Part shown: one piece after another, positions 21,801 through 29,744 of the stretch
Layout of the letters: the number at the start of each line of letters is the position of its first letter
Numbering within the stretch: position 1 is the stretch's first letter
Assembly: GCA_027618475.1 (NCBI GenBank)
Contig: JAQCEJ010000026.1
Location: forward strand, 1-59,624
DNA length: 59,624 nt
From: Planctomycetota bacterium
Lineage (GTDB): Bacteria > Planctomycetota > Planctomycetia > Planctomycetales > Planctomycetaceae
Direction of reading: 5' to 3'
Made by a program: the position numbers and the translations under genes
Notes under the pieces: model-generated
Database searches by the model: none
Told to the model about the DNA's origin: nothing
Seen by the model: the letters and a program-made list of their open reading frames with translations, nothing else

Positions 21801-23292
21801 TGGCCTGAGTACTATGCAGCTTTCGCGGTTTCCTGAAACGCTCGATCGAGACGACGGCGTGACCGGCAACACGCGTTCCCGCAGGTCCATCCCCCAAATC
21901 GAGCGGTGCCAGACTGGTATTGTTTGCGGCATCAATCAAAACGTTCGTCGGCCGCATTGATTGATAACAGATATTCGTCAGTTCTCGCAGCAATTGAGCG
22001 TTCTGCACGCGATAACCTTGACTCAAGGGTATCGCCGGTCCCCACACTCCCGATTGCGTGTGACAGCTCATACACATTGTGCCGAGCAAATTGCCCGTAT
22101 CGCGGATGCGACGTTCGACGGCACCCCCGCGTGGGCGATTCATCAGCCACGAATCGACCTGTCCGACGTGATCGTACAATGCGTGGCGTACGGCCTGATG
22201 AGGATCGTCAAACGGAGCAGGGCGGACAATGCGCAGTTCGAGATCGTAGCCGGGGGCATTCGCCTCCACTCGGAGAAAATAGACTTTCCCCGGGTGCAGT
22301 TGTCTATTGATGGCGATGCGATACTGTTCATTTTGCTGATGCACTCGCTCATTCGGATTTTTCCCCTCTTCGTACTCGATCGTAAGGGGCAACAACTCAC
22401 CGGGCGTGACGGTCGCTTTGTCGGCATCGAGCATATAGCAGCGCACCTGAGCGACGACGAGTTGATCTGGAATCGATAGGCACGCCGAGAGTAACCTGGG
22501 TTCGGTGCCGTTGAATTCCAGCCGGAACCAGTCGTCGCCGCTCTTGCCGAATCGGCCGTTGTCGAAGTATTCGATGTCATCGGCACCGCCAACGATGTGC
22601 AAGACTTGATCGTCGTCGGTGACTTTTAGTGCAATCGGCTGAGCTTGTTCCGGCGTATCATTCGGCTCGGCTTCGATGAACATACCCGCTTCGGCTTCGC
22701 CGGTGGTATCGACCTTTTTGACTGAAACCGACAACCACGGAAACACATTTCTGTTCCAATCGACCAATGATGGCGAGCGGGCCATCTGTGGTGCCATCCC
22801 TGCATCACGCCAACGTTCTCCTGAGAAGAGTTGCGTTTCCTCGATGTAAGGAGTGAGTGTCAACCGATACTTACCGCTGACTGGTGCGCGATAGATCACA
22901 TAGGTGTCGCCGTCGAGCGCATGCAGAATCTTTGACCAATTGGGAGTCGGAGCCGTAGAGATCCCCAAGGCATCGATCGGTCGTCCCGCACCGGGTCCGT
23001 CTGCTGGCGCACGGGGAATCAACTCGGGAGTCGGAGTCTCGACAAGTTCCCATTTCCCTAACATTCGTCCATTTTCAGGAAGCTTGCTGGGGCTGTCGAT
23101 ACGAATTGAGATTTCAACCACTTCACCTGTGGTTAGCTTAACCTCATGGGAAATCATCCCGCTGTTTCCCGCAACGAATGTTGCAACCCCGTTTGATTCC
23201 GTTACTTCTTCAGCTGCCGACAAACTCCTTGAATCTTTGCAGCATAGTAACGCAAGTCCAATCCAACAGATGAACGAGAAATAACGTTTCAT
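18841..23292 (-). CDS. Giant exported protein with PPC-like, haem-binding and HEAT segments
   Basis: A 1483-residue exported protein typical of planctomycetes. The layout is: signal peptide (1-26); a beta domain; a PPC-like segment with EPNDTPEQAQPI and GDDWFRLEF (about 210-350); a CxxCH haem site CMSCH (Cys407); an alpha/alpha-toroid-like region with MALLAFQASGFG and HPTGYWNAASQTGFVSTSYAMHALSRLYP (about 670-740); HEAT-like repeats (about 770-920); a long helical stretch; and a C-terminal haem site CFACHGVPG (Cys1376). A second covalent haem near the C-terminus suggests electron transfer in the periplasm; substrate is unknown. Start ATG 23292 has AAGGAAAG about 7 bases upstream. No partner gene is adjacent. 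Confidence in domain edges is moderate. Confidence 0.8.
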   Translation of the reverse strand: MKRYFSFICWIGLALLCCKDSRSLSAAEEVTESNGVATFVAGNSGMISHEVKLTTGEVVEISIRIDSPSKLPENGRMLGKWELVETPTPELIPRAPADGPGAGRPIDALGISTAPTPNWSKILHALDGDTYVIYRAPVSGKYRLTLTPYIEETQLFSGERWRDAGMAPQMARSPSLVDWNRNVFPWLSVSVKKVDTTGEAEAGMFIEAEPNDTPEQAQPIALKVTDDDQVLHIVGGADDIEYFDNGRFGKSGDDWFRLEFNGTEPRLLSACLSIPDQLVVAQVRCYMLDADKATVTPGELLPLTIEYEEGKNPNERVHQQNEQYRIAINRQLHPGKVYFLRVEANAPGYDLELRIVRPAPFDDPHQAVRHALYDHVGQVDSWLMNRPRGGAVERRIRDTGNLLGTMCMSCHTQSGVWGPAIPLSQGYRVQNAQLLRELTNICYQSMRPTNVLIDAANNTSLAPLDLGDGPAGTRVAGHAVVSIERFRKPRKLHSTQAIRAANFVLQSGDPGGINAAGPGANVGQGVVFNYAGEILFEAWQATGDPKYFRALEDKARKMLDIDVKFCDDLGHRVEFFNRYFPQEYPVEAERMAQKETDAPEETNRVPYEGHKTSSEEAIALQQRIQNQLAVDLNRLRDIQQEDGSWGFNPGQSNDDGKTWKVTVPNAADPSPTAMALLAFQASGFGPEDPTVSKGVTALLKMQHPTGYWNAASQTGFVSTSYAMHALSRLYPVDPPTYERGRYHFDDDPPESQSELIDTLRKIRELSMIEEPALLDIAVMASKHSSPLVRFYAMMTLGSLPSDEGIKPLIEGLGDKTKIVRESAQWGLRQTLIDDRGWDAVSTALKSEDDYVRESAAKSLLMRVDTEMPQSTIDMAIVGEWLSQGINDDPHPAVRAWSMRAAWNWWIWNPSIRPAINAAWVTLYRRPEPNVLVENAMRYQSHALFIANGHRANGSGDHQYPELKSLFADLNAEREKTQSTDPDTHRRIVRRVVASAATFYNTAGGDGGPGQMGYVTPGQGELFGSAILAYLKSLGSSDSADATLLQSALEGAANIPHRELQQTLIDYSLNGPEDLRPIAASSVSDPRSAQLVAVPELLEPLLKQIERGAAEPARRPQLSDPVLKLFSRVKWVIPETVEQQREIFTYLVPAMTDYVSVDEIASLEDPAEKAKREREMESAWYLIRGLGDAVGNNPDLRIDSAIERVPDEFQNPLQVRFWLPSVEWILTYKTMLPEVKLEAGQAPPIDPLEELRSRVLLFFIEQLSETAHAENRELAVRQAQATALRRNPEVLNALDALVKFETREEVVKMANNVLSTGRENFLKDLEHAVKQENPPRFAVSAEGKVELPAEFVQDFEYFRDYVSPEMNRVLRSDQRSCFACHGVPGRVPPLTLHNPDDVGYLPVGQILENYRLLQGRIDLKEIEKSKLLRKPLNVQTGKEDGHQGGRRYQPDDPGYQILRSWVLNQGKNHEHLGFSPLSMGDGKD

Positions 23293-23313
23293 CGTGATCT
23301 TTCCTTACATTGC

Positions 23314-23329
23314 AGGAATTTCAATTCCT
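23314..23329. promoter_or_regulatory. Palindrome just upstream of the giant protein's ribosome site
   Basis: AGGAATT-TC-AATTCCT is a perfect 7-bp inverted repeat with a 2-base centre, 22 bases upstream of the ATG at 23292 and next to its ribosome site. It may be an operator or an mRNA hairpin that affects translation. Confidence 0.3.
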
Positions 23330-23540
23330 ATTTGTATTGTGGGCTATGCCTCTCGAATCGAAGAAATCTAATTTTGCGTTCCTCTATCCACAAACGCAAG
23401 TGATTATTCATGTTGTGACTCGTAAAATATATCCGTCGACAACAAAACGACGTCAATCACATCACCTGAAATGGCCGATAAATAGATAGTTAAACCGGTT
23501 TCAAATCACACGTTACCTTCAGTTGTCTTAACCTGGCGCT

Positions 23541-24485
23541 ATGACGGACTCGACGCGTTCTGAATTGATCAAGTCGCATGAGACGCTTTCGCTGCTCATG
23601 ATTCGTTCTCGAACCGTTCCTATGGCCGCGGTGATCGAACTGTTGGAACAACTTCACGATGAGACCACGCAGCACGATTCGCTGGAGTATTGGGTCACAA
23701 CAGTTTCGTCATCCGATCGAATTTTCGAACGTTCGCTCGCGACCGCCGCATTGACCAGTTGGATGTTCCACCACCAACCGATGCCACTCATGAACTGGCA
23801 GGATGTTGCCATTGCAGCAGCGTTCATGGATCTGGGTTACTTCGCCTTGACGCAGCCCGATCGGCGCCAACCATCGGCCACTGTCGACATCCCCCATATC
23901 AATCAGACTCATGCCGACGTTGGTGCCGCGTTGATTTCCTCGGTGACCGGCATTCCCAGTTCGGTTCGCCAAATGATCCGCCATCATCATGAGCGCCTCG
24001 ATGGCACAGGGTATCCACACAAATTGACCTCAACCGACCTGCACCTATCCGATCGTTTGCTTGCCGTCGCGGCACAAACCATTGCCGGCCTGAGCGGCGG
24101 GACGGGACAACACTTCGTGCACAATCTTAATGTTGTCGCCAATCAACTCGTCACCGAAACACGCGCCGGTGCCTGGGATCTGACGTTCGTAGAGCCGGTG
24201 CTCAACGCCTTGGCGATCGTCGCAAATCCGACATTGTCTTCTAAATTGTACGTGCCCGAGCAGCGCTATCGAATTGATGGACGAACCAATATCCCCTCGG
24301 CCCCGCACCAGTCGTTGAGCCTTCGTCAAGAAATTCAAACGGTCGATTCTCTCTGTGATGAACGCAATACGAATCCTCTGCATCTGAATGGACCACACTT
24401 CCGTCTCAGCGAACAGTCATACGTCAAAAAGCCTCTCGCGGTCCCCGCGTTCTCCCAACACCGAGAGGATCCGCCGAGCCGATGA
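23541..24485 (+). CDS. Degenerate HD-GYP-type protein
   Basis: A 314-residue soluble protein resembling HD-GYP phosphodiesterases, which cleave cyclic di-GMP. The second half of the motif is intact: His124 in QTHADVGAALI, then HHHERLDGTGYP at 148-159. The first half is not: the HDIGK metal motif reads MDLGY (96-100), so the first metal His and the Lys are missing. Catalysis is therefore doubtful, and it may act as a nucleotide-binding or scaffold protein. The C-terminal 90 residues are polar and unassigned. It overlaps the CPBP protease gene by four bases (ATGA), so the two are co-translated. A half-end resembling the 92-bp repeat family precedes it near 23493-23512. Confidence 0.75.
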   Translation: MTDSTRSELIKSHETLSLLMIRSRTVPMAAVIELLEQLHDETTQHDSLEYWVTTVSSSDRIFERSLATAALTSWMFHHQPMPLMNWQDVAIAAAFMDLGYFALTQPDRRQPSATVDIPHINQTHADVGAALISSVTGIPSSVRQMIRHHHERLDGTGYPHKLTSTDLHLSDRLLAVAAQTIAGLSGGTGQHFVHNLNVVANQLVTETRAGAWDLTFVEPVLNALAIVANPTLSSKLYVPEQRYRIDGRTNIPSAPHQSLSLRQEIQTVDSLCDERNTNPLHLNGPHFRLSEQSYVKKPLAVPAFSQHREDPPSR

Positions 24486-25276
24486 GTACCGTTCTTCCCA
24501 CGAAATCTCGCTCGAAATCTTTCGCCGGCTCGCGGGCAGACGTTTTTCTGGATGAATACTGGGCGATTTCGCGTCGTCCGTGGCCCTCGTTGTTGTTCCT
24601 GATTCCGCTGTTAATCGCCTACGAGGTCGGCATCTGGCGAGCCGGCGCACGTCAAGCAGAAACATTACGCAACGGTGCCGACGCCTGGCTACGCGGGCTG
24701 TTGTCACACTTCCGTCTGGAAGAATTCTGGTTGTTGCCGGCATTTATCGTGCTCGGTCTGCTCGTTTGGCATTTTTCGAATCAGGACAAATGGAAAGTTT
24801 CCCCGAGTACATTTGCCGGAATGCTTGCCGAGAGCTTGTTGTTCGCGTTTTTTCTGATTCTCTGCGGCCAGATACTCGTGTTTATCTTTCAGAAGATCAG
24901 CGGAACCGATCCGGTTCTGACGTCGATTCCTCAGATGATGATCCCGTCCCGCGCCAATCGAATCGTGAGTTACATCGGTGCCGGAATCTACGAAGAAACG
25001 CTATTTCGGCTGTGCCTGATCCCTCTTTGTTACGGAATGCTTAACAGCGTTTTTCGTTCGCACCGAGTGGCAATTGTGGGTGCGATCCTCATCAGCAGCT
25101 CGGTTTTCATGGGAGCGCATTACCTTTCCGGCGCGGAGCAGCTCACTGGCTTCAATGCCATGTTCCGATTGTTTGCGGGAATGTATTTTTCGGTGCTCTT
25201 CCTCTATCGCGGATTTGGGATTACCGTAGGCTGCCACGCCGTGTACGATGTGATCGTCGGCGTCTTGTGGTGGTGA
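24482..25276 (+). CDS. CPBP-family intramembrane metalloprotease
   Basis: A 264-residue multi-pass membrane protein of the CPBP (CAAX protease and bacteriocin-processing) family. The family motifs are visible: EETLFR (motif 1, ExxxR type), FMGAH (motif 2, FxxxH) and HAVYD (motif 3, HxxxD/N), all of which lie in membrane helices and bind zinc. About seven hydrophobic segments are present. It is translationally coupled to the preceding degenerate HD-GYP gene (ATGA overlap), so the HD protein may act with it. The substrate is unknown. Confidence 0.88.
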   Translation: MSTVLPTKSRSKSFAGSRADVFLDEYWAISRRPWPSLLFLIPLLIAYEVGIWRAGARQAETLRNGADAWLRGLLSHFRLEEFWLLPAFIVLGLLVWHFSNQDKWKVSPSTFAGMLAESLLFAFFLILCGQILVFIFQKISGTDPVLTSIPQMMIPSRANRIVSYIGAGIYEETLFRLCLIPLCYGMLNSVFRSHRVAIVGAILISSSVFMGAHYLSGAEQLTGFNAMFRLFAGMYFSVLFLYRGFGITVGCHAVYDVIVGVLWW

Positions 25277-25403
25277 CGATCCCCAGAATCGAAACGTATG
25301 GAATGGAGTCGATTCCGAGTCTGTTCCGCACATCCAGATTCAGTCTTGTCTCCCATCAACGACGTGTGAACCTTAAGTGACATCACGTTGACGGAGTGGG
25401 TAT

Positions 25404-26663
25404 ATGATGTTGTCCCTGCGACGGTTCTCCCTGTTCCTATTGTGCCAGATTCTCGTCATCTGGTGGGTGATTCCGCAAGCGGATTCGTGGGGGGCCGACT
25501 GGTCCGAGTGGCGCGGCCCGACAAGAGACGGACAGATCCCAACCGACTGGCTTCCCGAAAAATGGCCGATAGAATTAAAACCGTTATGGCAGGTTAAAGT
25601 CGGCATCGGTCATTCTTCCCCCATCGTCGTCGGCGAGACGGTGTACCTTCAGAGCCGCTTCGGCGAAAACGAAGTGCTGCAGGCATACTCGCTCAAGACG
25701 GGAGAGTGGAAATGGGAGCAAGGGTATTCTGCGCCATACAAAGTTCACCCCGCCGCCGAAGGACACGGAGCCGGCCCTAAGTCGACACCGTGGGCCGATG
25801 AAACATCAATCGTTACGGTCGGTATCGGTGGAAATGTCACCTGCTGGGATGTGAAGAGCCAAAAGCTCCGCTGGCAAAAGGATTTTACCGGTTCGTTTTC
25901 TCAGACATCCCCCTTGTATGGAACCGCGGCTTCCCCCATCGTTCATGATAATGCCGTCATAGTCTCGCTGGGAGGACACGATGAAGGTGCAACCTACGCG
26001 TTCTATCTCCGAAGCGGCGACGTCAAATGGAACAGCCTGAATGACGGCCCCGCTTATGCCTCGCCGGTACTCGCCGAAATCGATGGAACAAATCAGCTTC
26101 TCACTCAGACCCAAAAGCATCTGGTGGGGCTGAGCCCTGACGACGGCAAGTTACTCTGGTCGCGTCCGTTTTCAACACCGTACGATCAAAACTCCATCAC
26201 GCCCATCACCATTGATAATCAGGTTCTACTTGCGGGAACACGGCAGCGAACGTCTCTCGTCGCGATCACGAAACAGGCGGGGCGCTGGCATGATATTACG
26301 AAATGGAGCAACGAGGAAATTCCGCTCTATATGAGCACGCCGGTCACCTACAAACAACGATTGTTTGGCTTTTCGGAACGCCAGAAAGGACATTTATTCT
26401 GCGCCGATGTCTCGTCCGGAAATGTCTATTGGAGCACCGACGGCCGCATGGGGGATAACGCGTCATTGTTCGTCTCGCGCGACCACGTTGTGATGGTGAC
26501 GACCGACGGATTATTACACGTCTATCGCGCGCAGTCGAAAAACGTAGAAGAGCTTCATCGATATCAGATCACCACGCAGCCGGTCTGGGCCAGCCCTGCG
26601 TTTGCTCCGGGAATGGTCGTCGTGAAAGACGTCGATACGCTCTCGGCCTGGAGCATTGAGTAA
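25404..26663 (+). CDS. Exported PQQ-like beta-propeller protein
   Basis: A 419-residue exported protein. It has a signal peptide (about 1-30, ending QADSWGA), then a beta-propeller of the PQQ-dehydrogenase-like type, with repeated blades such as VTCWDVKSQKLRWQKDF, VYWSTDGRMGDN and LLTQTQKHLVGLSPDDGKLLWSRPF. No PQQ-binding metal site was recognised, so it is probably a structural or binding propeller. The ribosome site GGAG precedes the ATG pair at 25404/25407. It is common in planctomycetes, with unknown role. Its 3' end faces repeat copy B and the opposing 167-aa gene. Confidence 0.82.
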   Translation: MMLSLRRFSLFLLCQILVIWWVIPQADSWGADWSEWRGPTRDGQIPTDWLPEKWPIELKPLWQVKVGIGHSSPIVVGETVYLQSRFGENEVLQAYSLKTGEWKWEQGYSAPYKVHPAAEGHGAGPKSTPWADETSIVTVGIGGNVTCWDVKSQKLRWQKDFTGSFSQTSPLYGTAASPIVHDNAVIVSLGGHDEGATYAFYLRSGDVKWNSLNDGPAYASPVLAEIDGTNQLLTQTQKHLVGLSPDDGKLLWSRPFSTPYDQNSITPITIDNQVLLAGTRQRTSLVAITKQAGRWHDITKWSNEEIPLYMSTPVTYKQRLFGFSERQKGHLFCADVSSGNVYWSTDGRMGDNASLFVSRDHVVMVTTDGLLHVYRAQSKNVEELHRYQITTQPVWASPAFAPGMVVVKDVDTLSAWSIE

Positions 26664-26684
26664 TCCCAACGGGTGATGTGTCGC

Positions 26685-26776
26685 TACAAGCAGTTTCATA
26701 ACTCTCTGGACTTCGGGTATTTCAGGACCATTTGAACGACTTTTCGGTCGCCAACCGGGTTATGAAACCAGTTCTA
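26685..26776 (+). repeat. 92-bp interspersed repeat, copy B
   Basis: The copy runs from TACAAGCAGTTTCATAAC to GGTTATGAAACCAGTTCTA. It fills the gap between the convergent PQQ-like and 167-aa genes. The final CTA is also the stop codon (TAG on the minus strand) of the 167-aa gene, so the repeat supplies that gene's end. Confidence 0.8.
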
Positions 26777-27277
26777 ATACCCGAGCTTCAACTGCAATAA
26801 GTCTTCGGCGGAATGTGCATCATCCGTGAAAAAGGCTTCTTGTAGTTTTGTGACGGGATCGTCTTCCCGAGGTATCGCTTCGCCATCCCCAATATCCGGT
26901 AACACGGACTGCGCCATCGAGAGCTCAGGCGAATACGGCAGCACGCTGAATAGGGGATGCCATGAATGATCGAATAACGGATACCGCAATCGATCGTAAT
27001 ACCATTGCCTCCACGTGTATAATCCCCCGGCGGGGTACGGCCCCGCATACAGACTCGGAGAATTGAGCACTCGTTGCTGGCGATGATAAGGGTTTTCGCG
27101 ATCCATCAACCACGAGTACGGATACGACCAGTAAAATCGACCGACCGTTCCATATCGATACGGACGAACGTACCAGGGCACGGGACGAAGGTAGGCACGA
27201 CGCCGCTCCCCACCTAGAACGACAAACGCCTGTAACAGCAACAATATAATTGCCAACACGCGAAACTTCATCAACAT
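26774..27277 (-). CDS. Small exported Tyr/Arg/Pro-rich protein
   Basis: A 167-residue protein with an N-terminal hydrophobic signal (MLMKFRVLAIILLLLQAFVVLGG) followed by a region very rich in Tyr, Trp, Arg and Pro (for example RPVPWYVRPYRYGTVGRFYWSYPYSW). The C-terminal third is acidic. No family was recognised. The stop codon comes from repeat copy B. The ATG at 27277 follows AGGGGAA on the minus strand. An exported role at the cell surface is possible but unsupported. Confidence 0.6.
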   Translation of the reverse strand: MLMKFRVLAIILLLLQAFVVLGGERRRAYLRPVPWYVRPYRYGTVGRFYWSYPYSWLMDRENPYHRQQRVLNSPSLYAGPYPAGGLYTWRQWYYDRLRYPLFDHSWHPLFSVLPYSPELSMAQSVLPDIGDGEAIPREDDPVTKLQEAFFTDDAHSAEDLLQLKLGY

Positions 27278-27413
27278 TCCCCTCGGTCATTTATCAACGG
27301 CAACATTTGGCACTGCCGTGTCCTCATCGAACCGATACGGCCCGTTCATTGTCGTCGCATTCGCCCGGGGAAAGTCGAACACGACACGAAACAATTGTCG
27401 TTGAATAGAACTT

Positions 27414-27959
27414 TCAACCGATTTCAAACAGCGATTGTGTTTTCACAACCGCCGTATTCTCGGGAAACGTATGATACGTGTGAACCAGAAAACCGCCATA
27501 TACCGGTTCTGCGTTCACGACACTGATCGCACCGGGCATAAATCGATGCACCGGCGGAAAATGATACGCGAGCTGAGATTTTCGCGAATCGGCCAATAGT
27601 TCTTCATTCACGTGCAAAAAAATGTCTTGATCGAGTTGCTCAACCTGAAAACTAACCTGGTACTTCAATCCGCTGAGGACATCGACTGTTTCGTTTCGCT
27701 GTCCTCGAAGCCGTCGTTCTAGACAATGAAAATGGTGCGGTAGCGGCTGCGTTTCGGTTGCTGTCATTTCCGTAAGGACTTGATTGCCGTATCGAAACGT
27801 AACGAGATGACCGACGTCGCAGATTCTGAGATCCGCCGACCATTGGTTCGTCACAATTTTTTTAGTCACGAACGTGCGAAATAATTCGGGATGCACAGGT
27901 CGCCGATACACGTGAAAAACCAGATCGGCGACACTCGCTCGGGCGGATGGAATTGTCAT
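27414..27959 (-). CDS. DUF2617-like conserved protein
   Basis: A cytoplasmic protein of 181 residues from the ATG at 27959 (CAGGG 9 bases upstream); ATG 27965 is an alternative and the frame is open to 28190, where the added residues look non-coding. The start ASVADLVFHVYRRPVHPELF resembles the DUF2617 family seen in planctomycetes and actinobacteria, whose function is unknown. The rest is a strand-rich pattern with HLVTFRYGNQVLTEM and VQVEQLDQDIFLHVNEELL-type segments. There are no catalytic motifs that I can name. The assignment is by eye and should be regarded as moderate. It stands alone on the minus strand. Confidence 0.65.
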   Translation of the reverse strand: MTIPSARASVADLVFHVYRRPVHPELFRTFVTKKIVTNQWSADLRICDVGHLVTFRYGNQVLTEMTATETQPLPHHFHCLERRLRGQRNETVDVLSGLKYQVSFQVEQLDQDIFLHVNEELLADSRKSQLAYHFPPVHRFMPGAISVVNAEPVYGGFLVHTYHTFPENTAVVKTQSLFEIG

Positions 27960-28235
27960 GAGCATTTGCCCTGAAACACGATCGACAACGGCGGCAGAAC
28001 AGCCAAGGCTGGTCATCTCGCCGATTACGAAGCATTCTGAAAAATAAAAACAACAATGATCCCCCGATTGTAACCCGATCGCGCGAGGAATGAAAAGTAC
28101 CGAAATCCACAATCTTCGCGGAAGATTTTTCCCGGCATTTTTTTCTTGCAATTCGTCACGCGAGAGGGTAGGGGATCCCTTCAACAACAAGCCCTTGAGC
28201 GACGCCGTGTCATGTCACTCGCCCCACGAAACTTA

Positions 28236-29585
28236 TTATGGCCCGGTCACTTGGACCGACAACCCTTCGAAGGTGTTATCGACCAGTTTGATATCCCGTG
28301 TTTCTTTTCCCACGCGAATACCAACCCTCTGCATGGGATCGCGCGTTTCTTTGATCACATTTTCTGCAATAATGACCGATTCGGTCTCCCCTTGAATATC
28401 AACGGCGATACCGGACTCGGGGCCGCTGTTGACGATTCGGTTCTTCTCCAACCGGTTGCGATGCGGAGCAAATGCTTTGCCGCGTTCGGGGCGGAACAGC
28501 ACGCCGACCTCGCCGCTATTAATGATATCGTTCTCTCGAATGAGATTGTTGGTATCACGATGACCGATCGATACACCGTATTTATTTCCGTCGGCAATGT
28601 TGTTCTCGGCGAGGCCGTATTTCACACCCCAGCAGAAAAAGATACCGATGTTATTTCGTTCGAGTGTGTTGCCGCGAATCAGCGGACGTTGAGAACCCGA
28701 GCCGGGATGGAGGCCAAGATCGGCGTTATCATGTGAGTGGCAATTCTCGACGACGACGTCATGACAAATCTGCCAACTGATGCCGTCCCCGTTGTAATTT
28801 CGCGCCGTCACTTCTCGCATATTGATGCGCCGGCAATCCTGCAGAAAAATGCACCCCGCATAATTGCCGTCAAGATGCTCATTTTCATTGCGGTTGCCAT
28901 CGAGCGCCACGTTCTCGATGACTACGTTCTCGATCTCCTCACCGGTGAGCAACGGAAATAAAGCATTTGCTGTTGAATTTCCCATCTGCCAGTAGTTTTC
29001 TCGCAATGGCTTGTCCAGCTTGAATCGTTTTCCCGATCGCGCCACCAATGTCCGCTTAAGATACTGCATCGACCCGTTGTGCGGGTTTTTCGTGATCAGA
29101 CAGACGCCGTCACCGAGTTTGAAGCCTTTGTCGTCTTCCAGTGTTACTTCCTGATCATACCAGTCAGAGTCGACGGCGAGTTTCGTCGTGTGTGACGGTT
29201 CTTTGATAAGTATCGAGTCGAGTCCGCTACCGAGAATCCGTACGCCCGATTTAAGGAAGACCGAGTTCCGCAGTTTGTATGTTCCCGGAAGTATCTTGAC
29301 TGTCCCTCCCCCAAAGCCGGAAACGTAGTCGATAGCCGCTTGAATGACGCGCTCGCTTGCGCCGACAAGATCGCCCTGTTTCGGGCTGACGGTCATCGTC
29401 AACCGTTCTTCCCAGTCGGGTTCGACGGCGTCATCACCGGAAGTGGCTCGCGGTTCGAGCACGGGGGGGCGTTCGTCATTTTCACTTCGTTCCGCTCCGC
29501 GTGTATACTGGCTCCAGCCATAGAGTGAGAATGCAGCGGCAGCTGTACCCATGAAACCCCGGCGATTAAAGGACGGACGAGACAT
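28236..29585 (-). CDS. Tat-exported right-handed beta-helix protein
   Basis: A 449-residue protein with a twin-arginine signal (SFNRRGFMGTAAAAFSLYG) and a long parallel beta-helix of the pectate-lyase-like/NosD type. Several turns with N-containing ladders are seen: VENVALDGNRNENEHLDGN, NYNGDGISWQICHDVVVENC and GLHPGSGSQRPLIRGNTLERN. The early segment (AAIDYVSGFGGGTVKILPGTYKL) resembles the head of the pectate lyase superfamily. Such proteins bind or cut polysaccharides; no catalytic residues were assigned. ATG 29585 is supported by AAGGAGC 6 bases upstream; the frame's open extension to 29720 is not used. Divergent from the ceramidase-like gene. Confidence 0.85.
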   Translation of the reverse strand: MSRPSFNRRGFMGTAAAAFSLYGWSQYTRGAERSENDERPPVLEPRATSGDDAVEPDWEERLTMTVSPKQGDLVGASERVIQAAIDYVSGFGGGTVKILPGTYKLRNSVFLKSGVRILGSGLDSILIKEPSHTTKLAVDSDWYDQEVTLEDDKGFKLGDGVCLITKNPHNGSMQYLKRTLVARSGKRFKLDKPLRENYWQMGNSTANALFPLLTGEEIENVVIENVALDGNRNENEHLDGNYAGCIFLQDCRRINMREVTARNYNGDGISWQICHDVVVENCHSHDNADLGLHPGSGSQRPLIRGNTLERNNIGIFFCWGVKYGLAENNIADGNKYGVSIGHRDTNNLIRENDIINSGEVGVLFRPERGKAFAPHRNRLEKNRIVNSGPESGIAVDIQGETESVIIAENVIKETRDPMQRVGIRVGKETRDIKLVDNTFEGLSVQVTGP

Positions 29586-29744
29586 ATTCTGCTCCTTATT
29601 CCCATGCGGTTGAATCGAAACGGTTGTTCTGTATGACGCAGTGAGCTGAGTGACTATTACTACCAGATCGATATTGTTTATCATAACTTCATAATGGAAC
29701 AACCTGTACCGACAAGACATCGAACATCAAGGATTTTCTCGACA

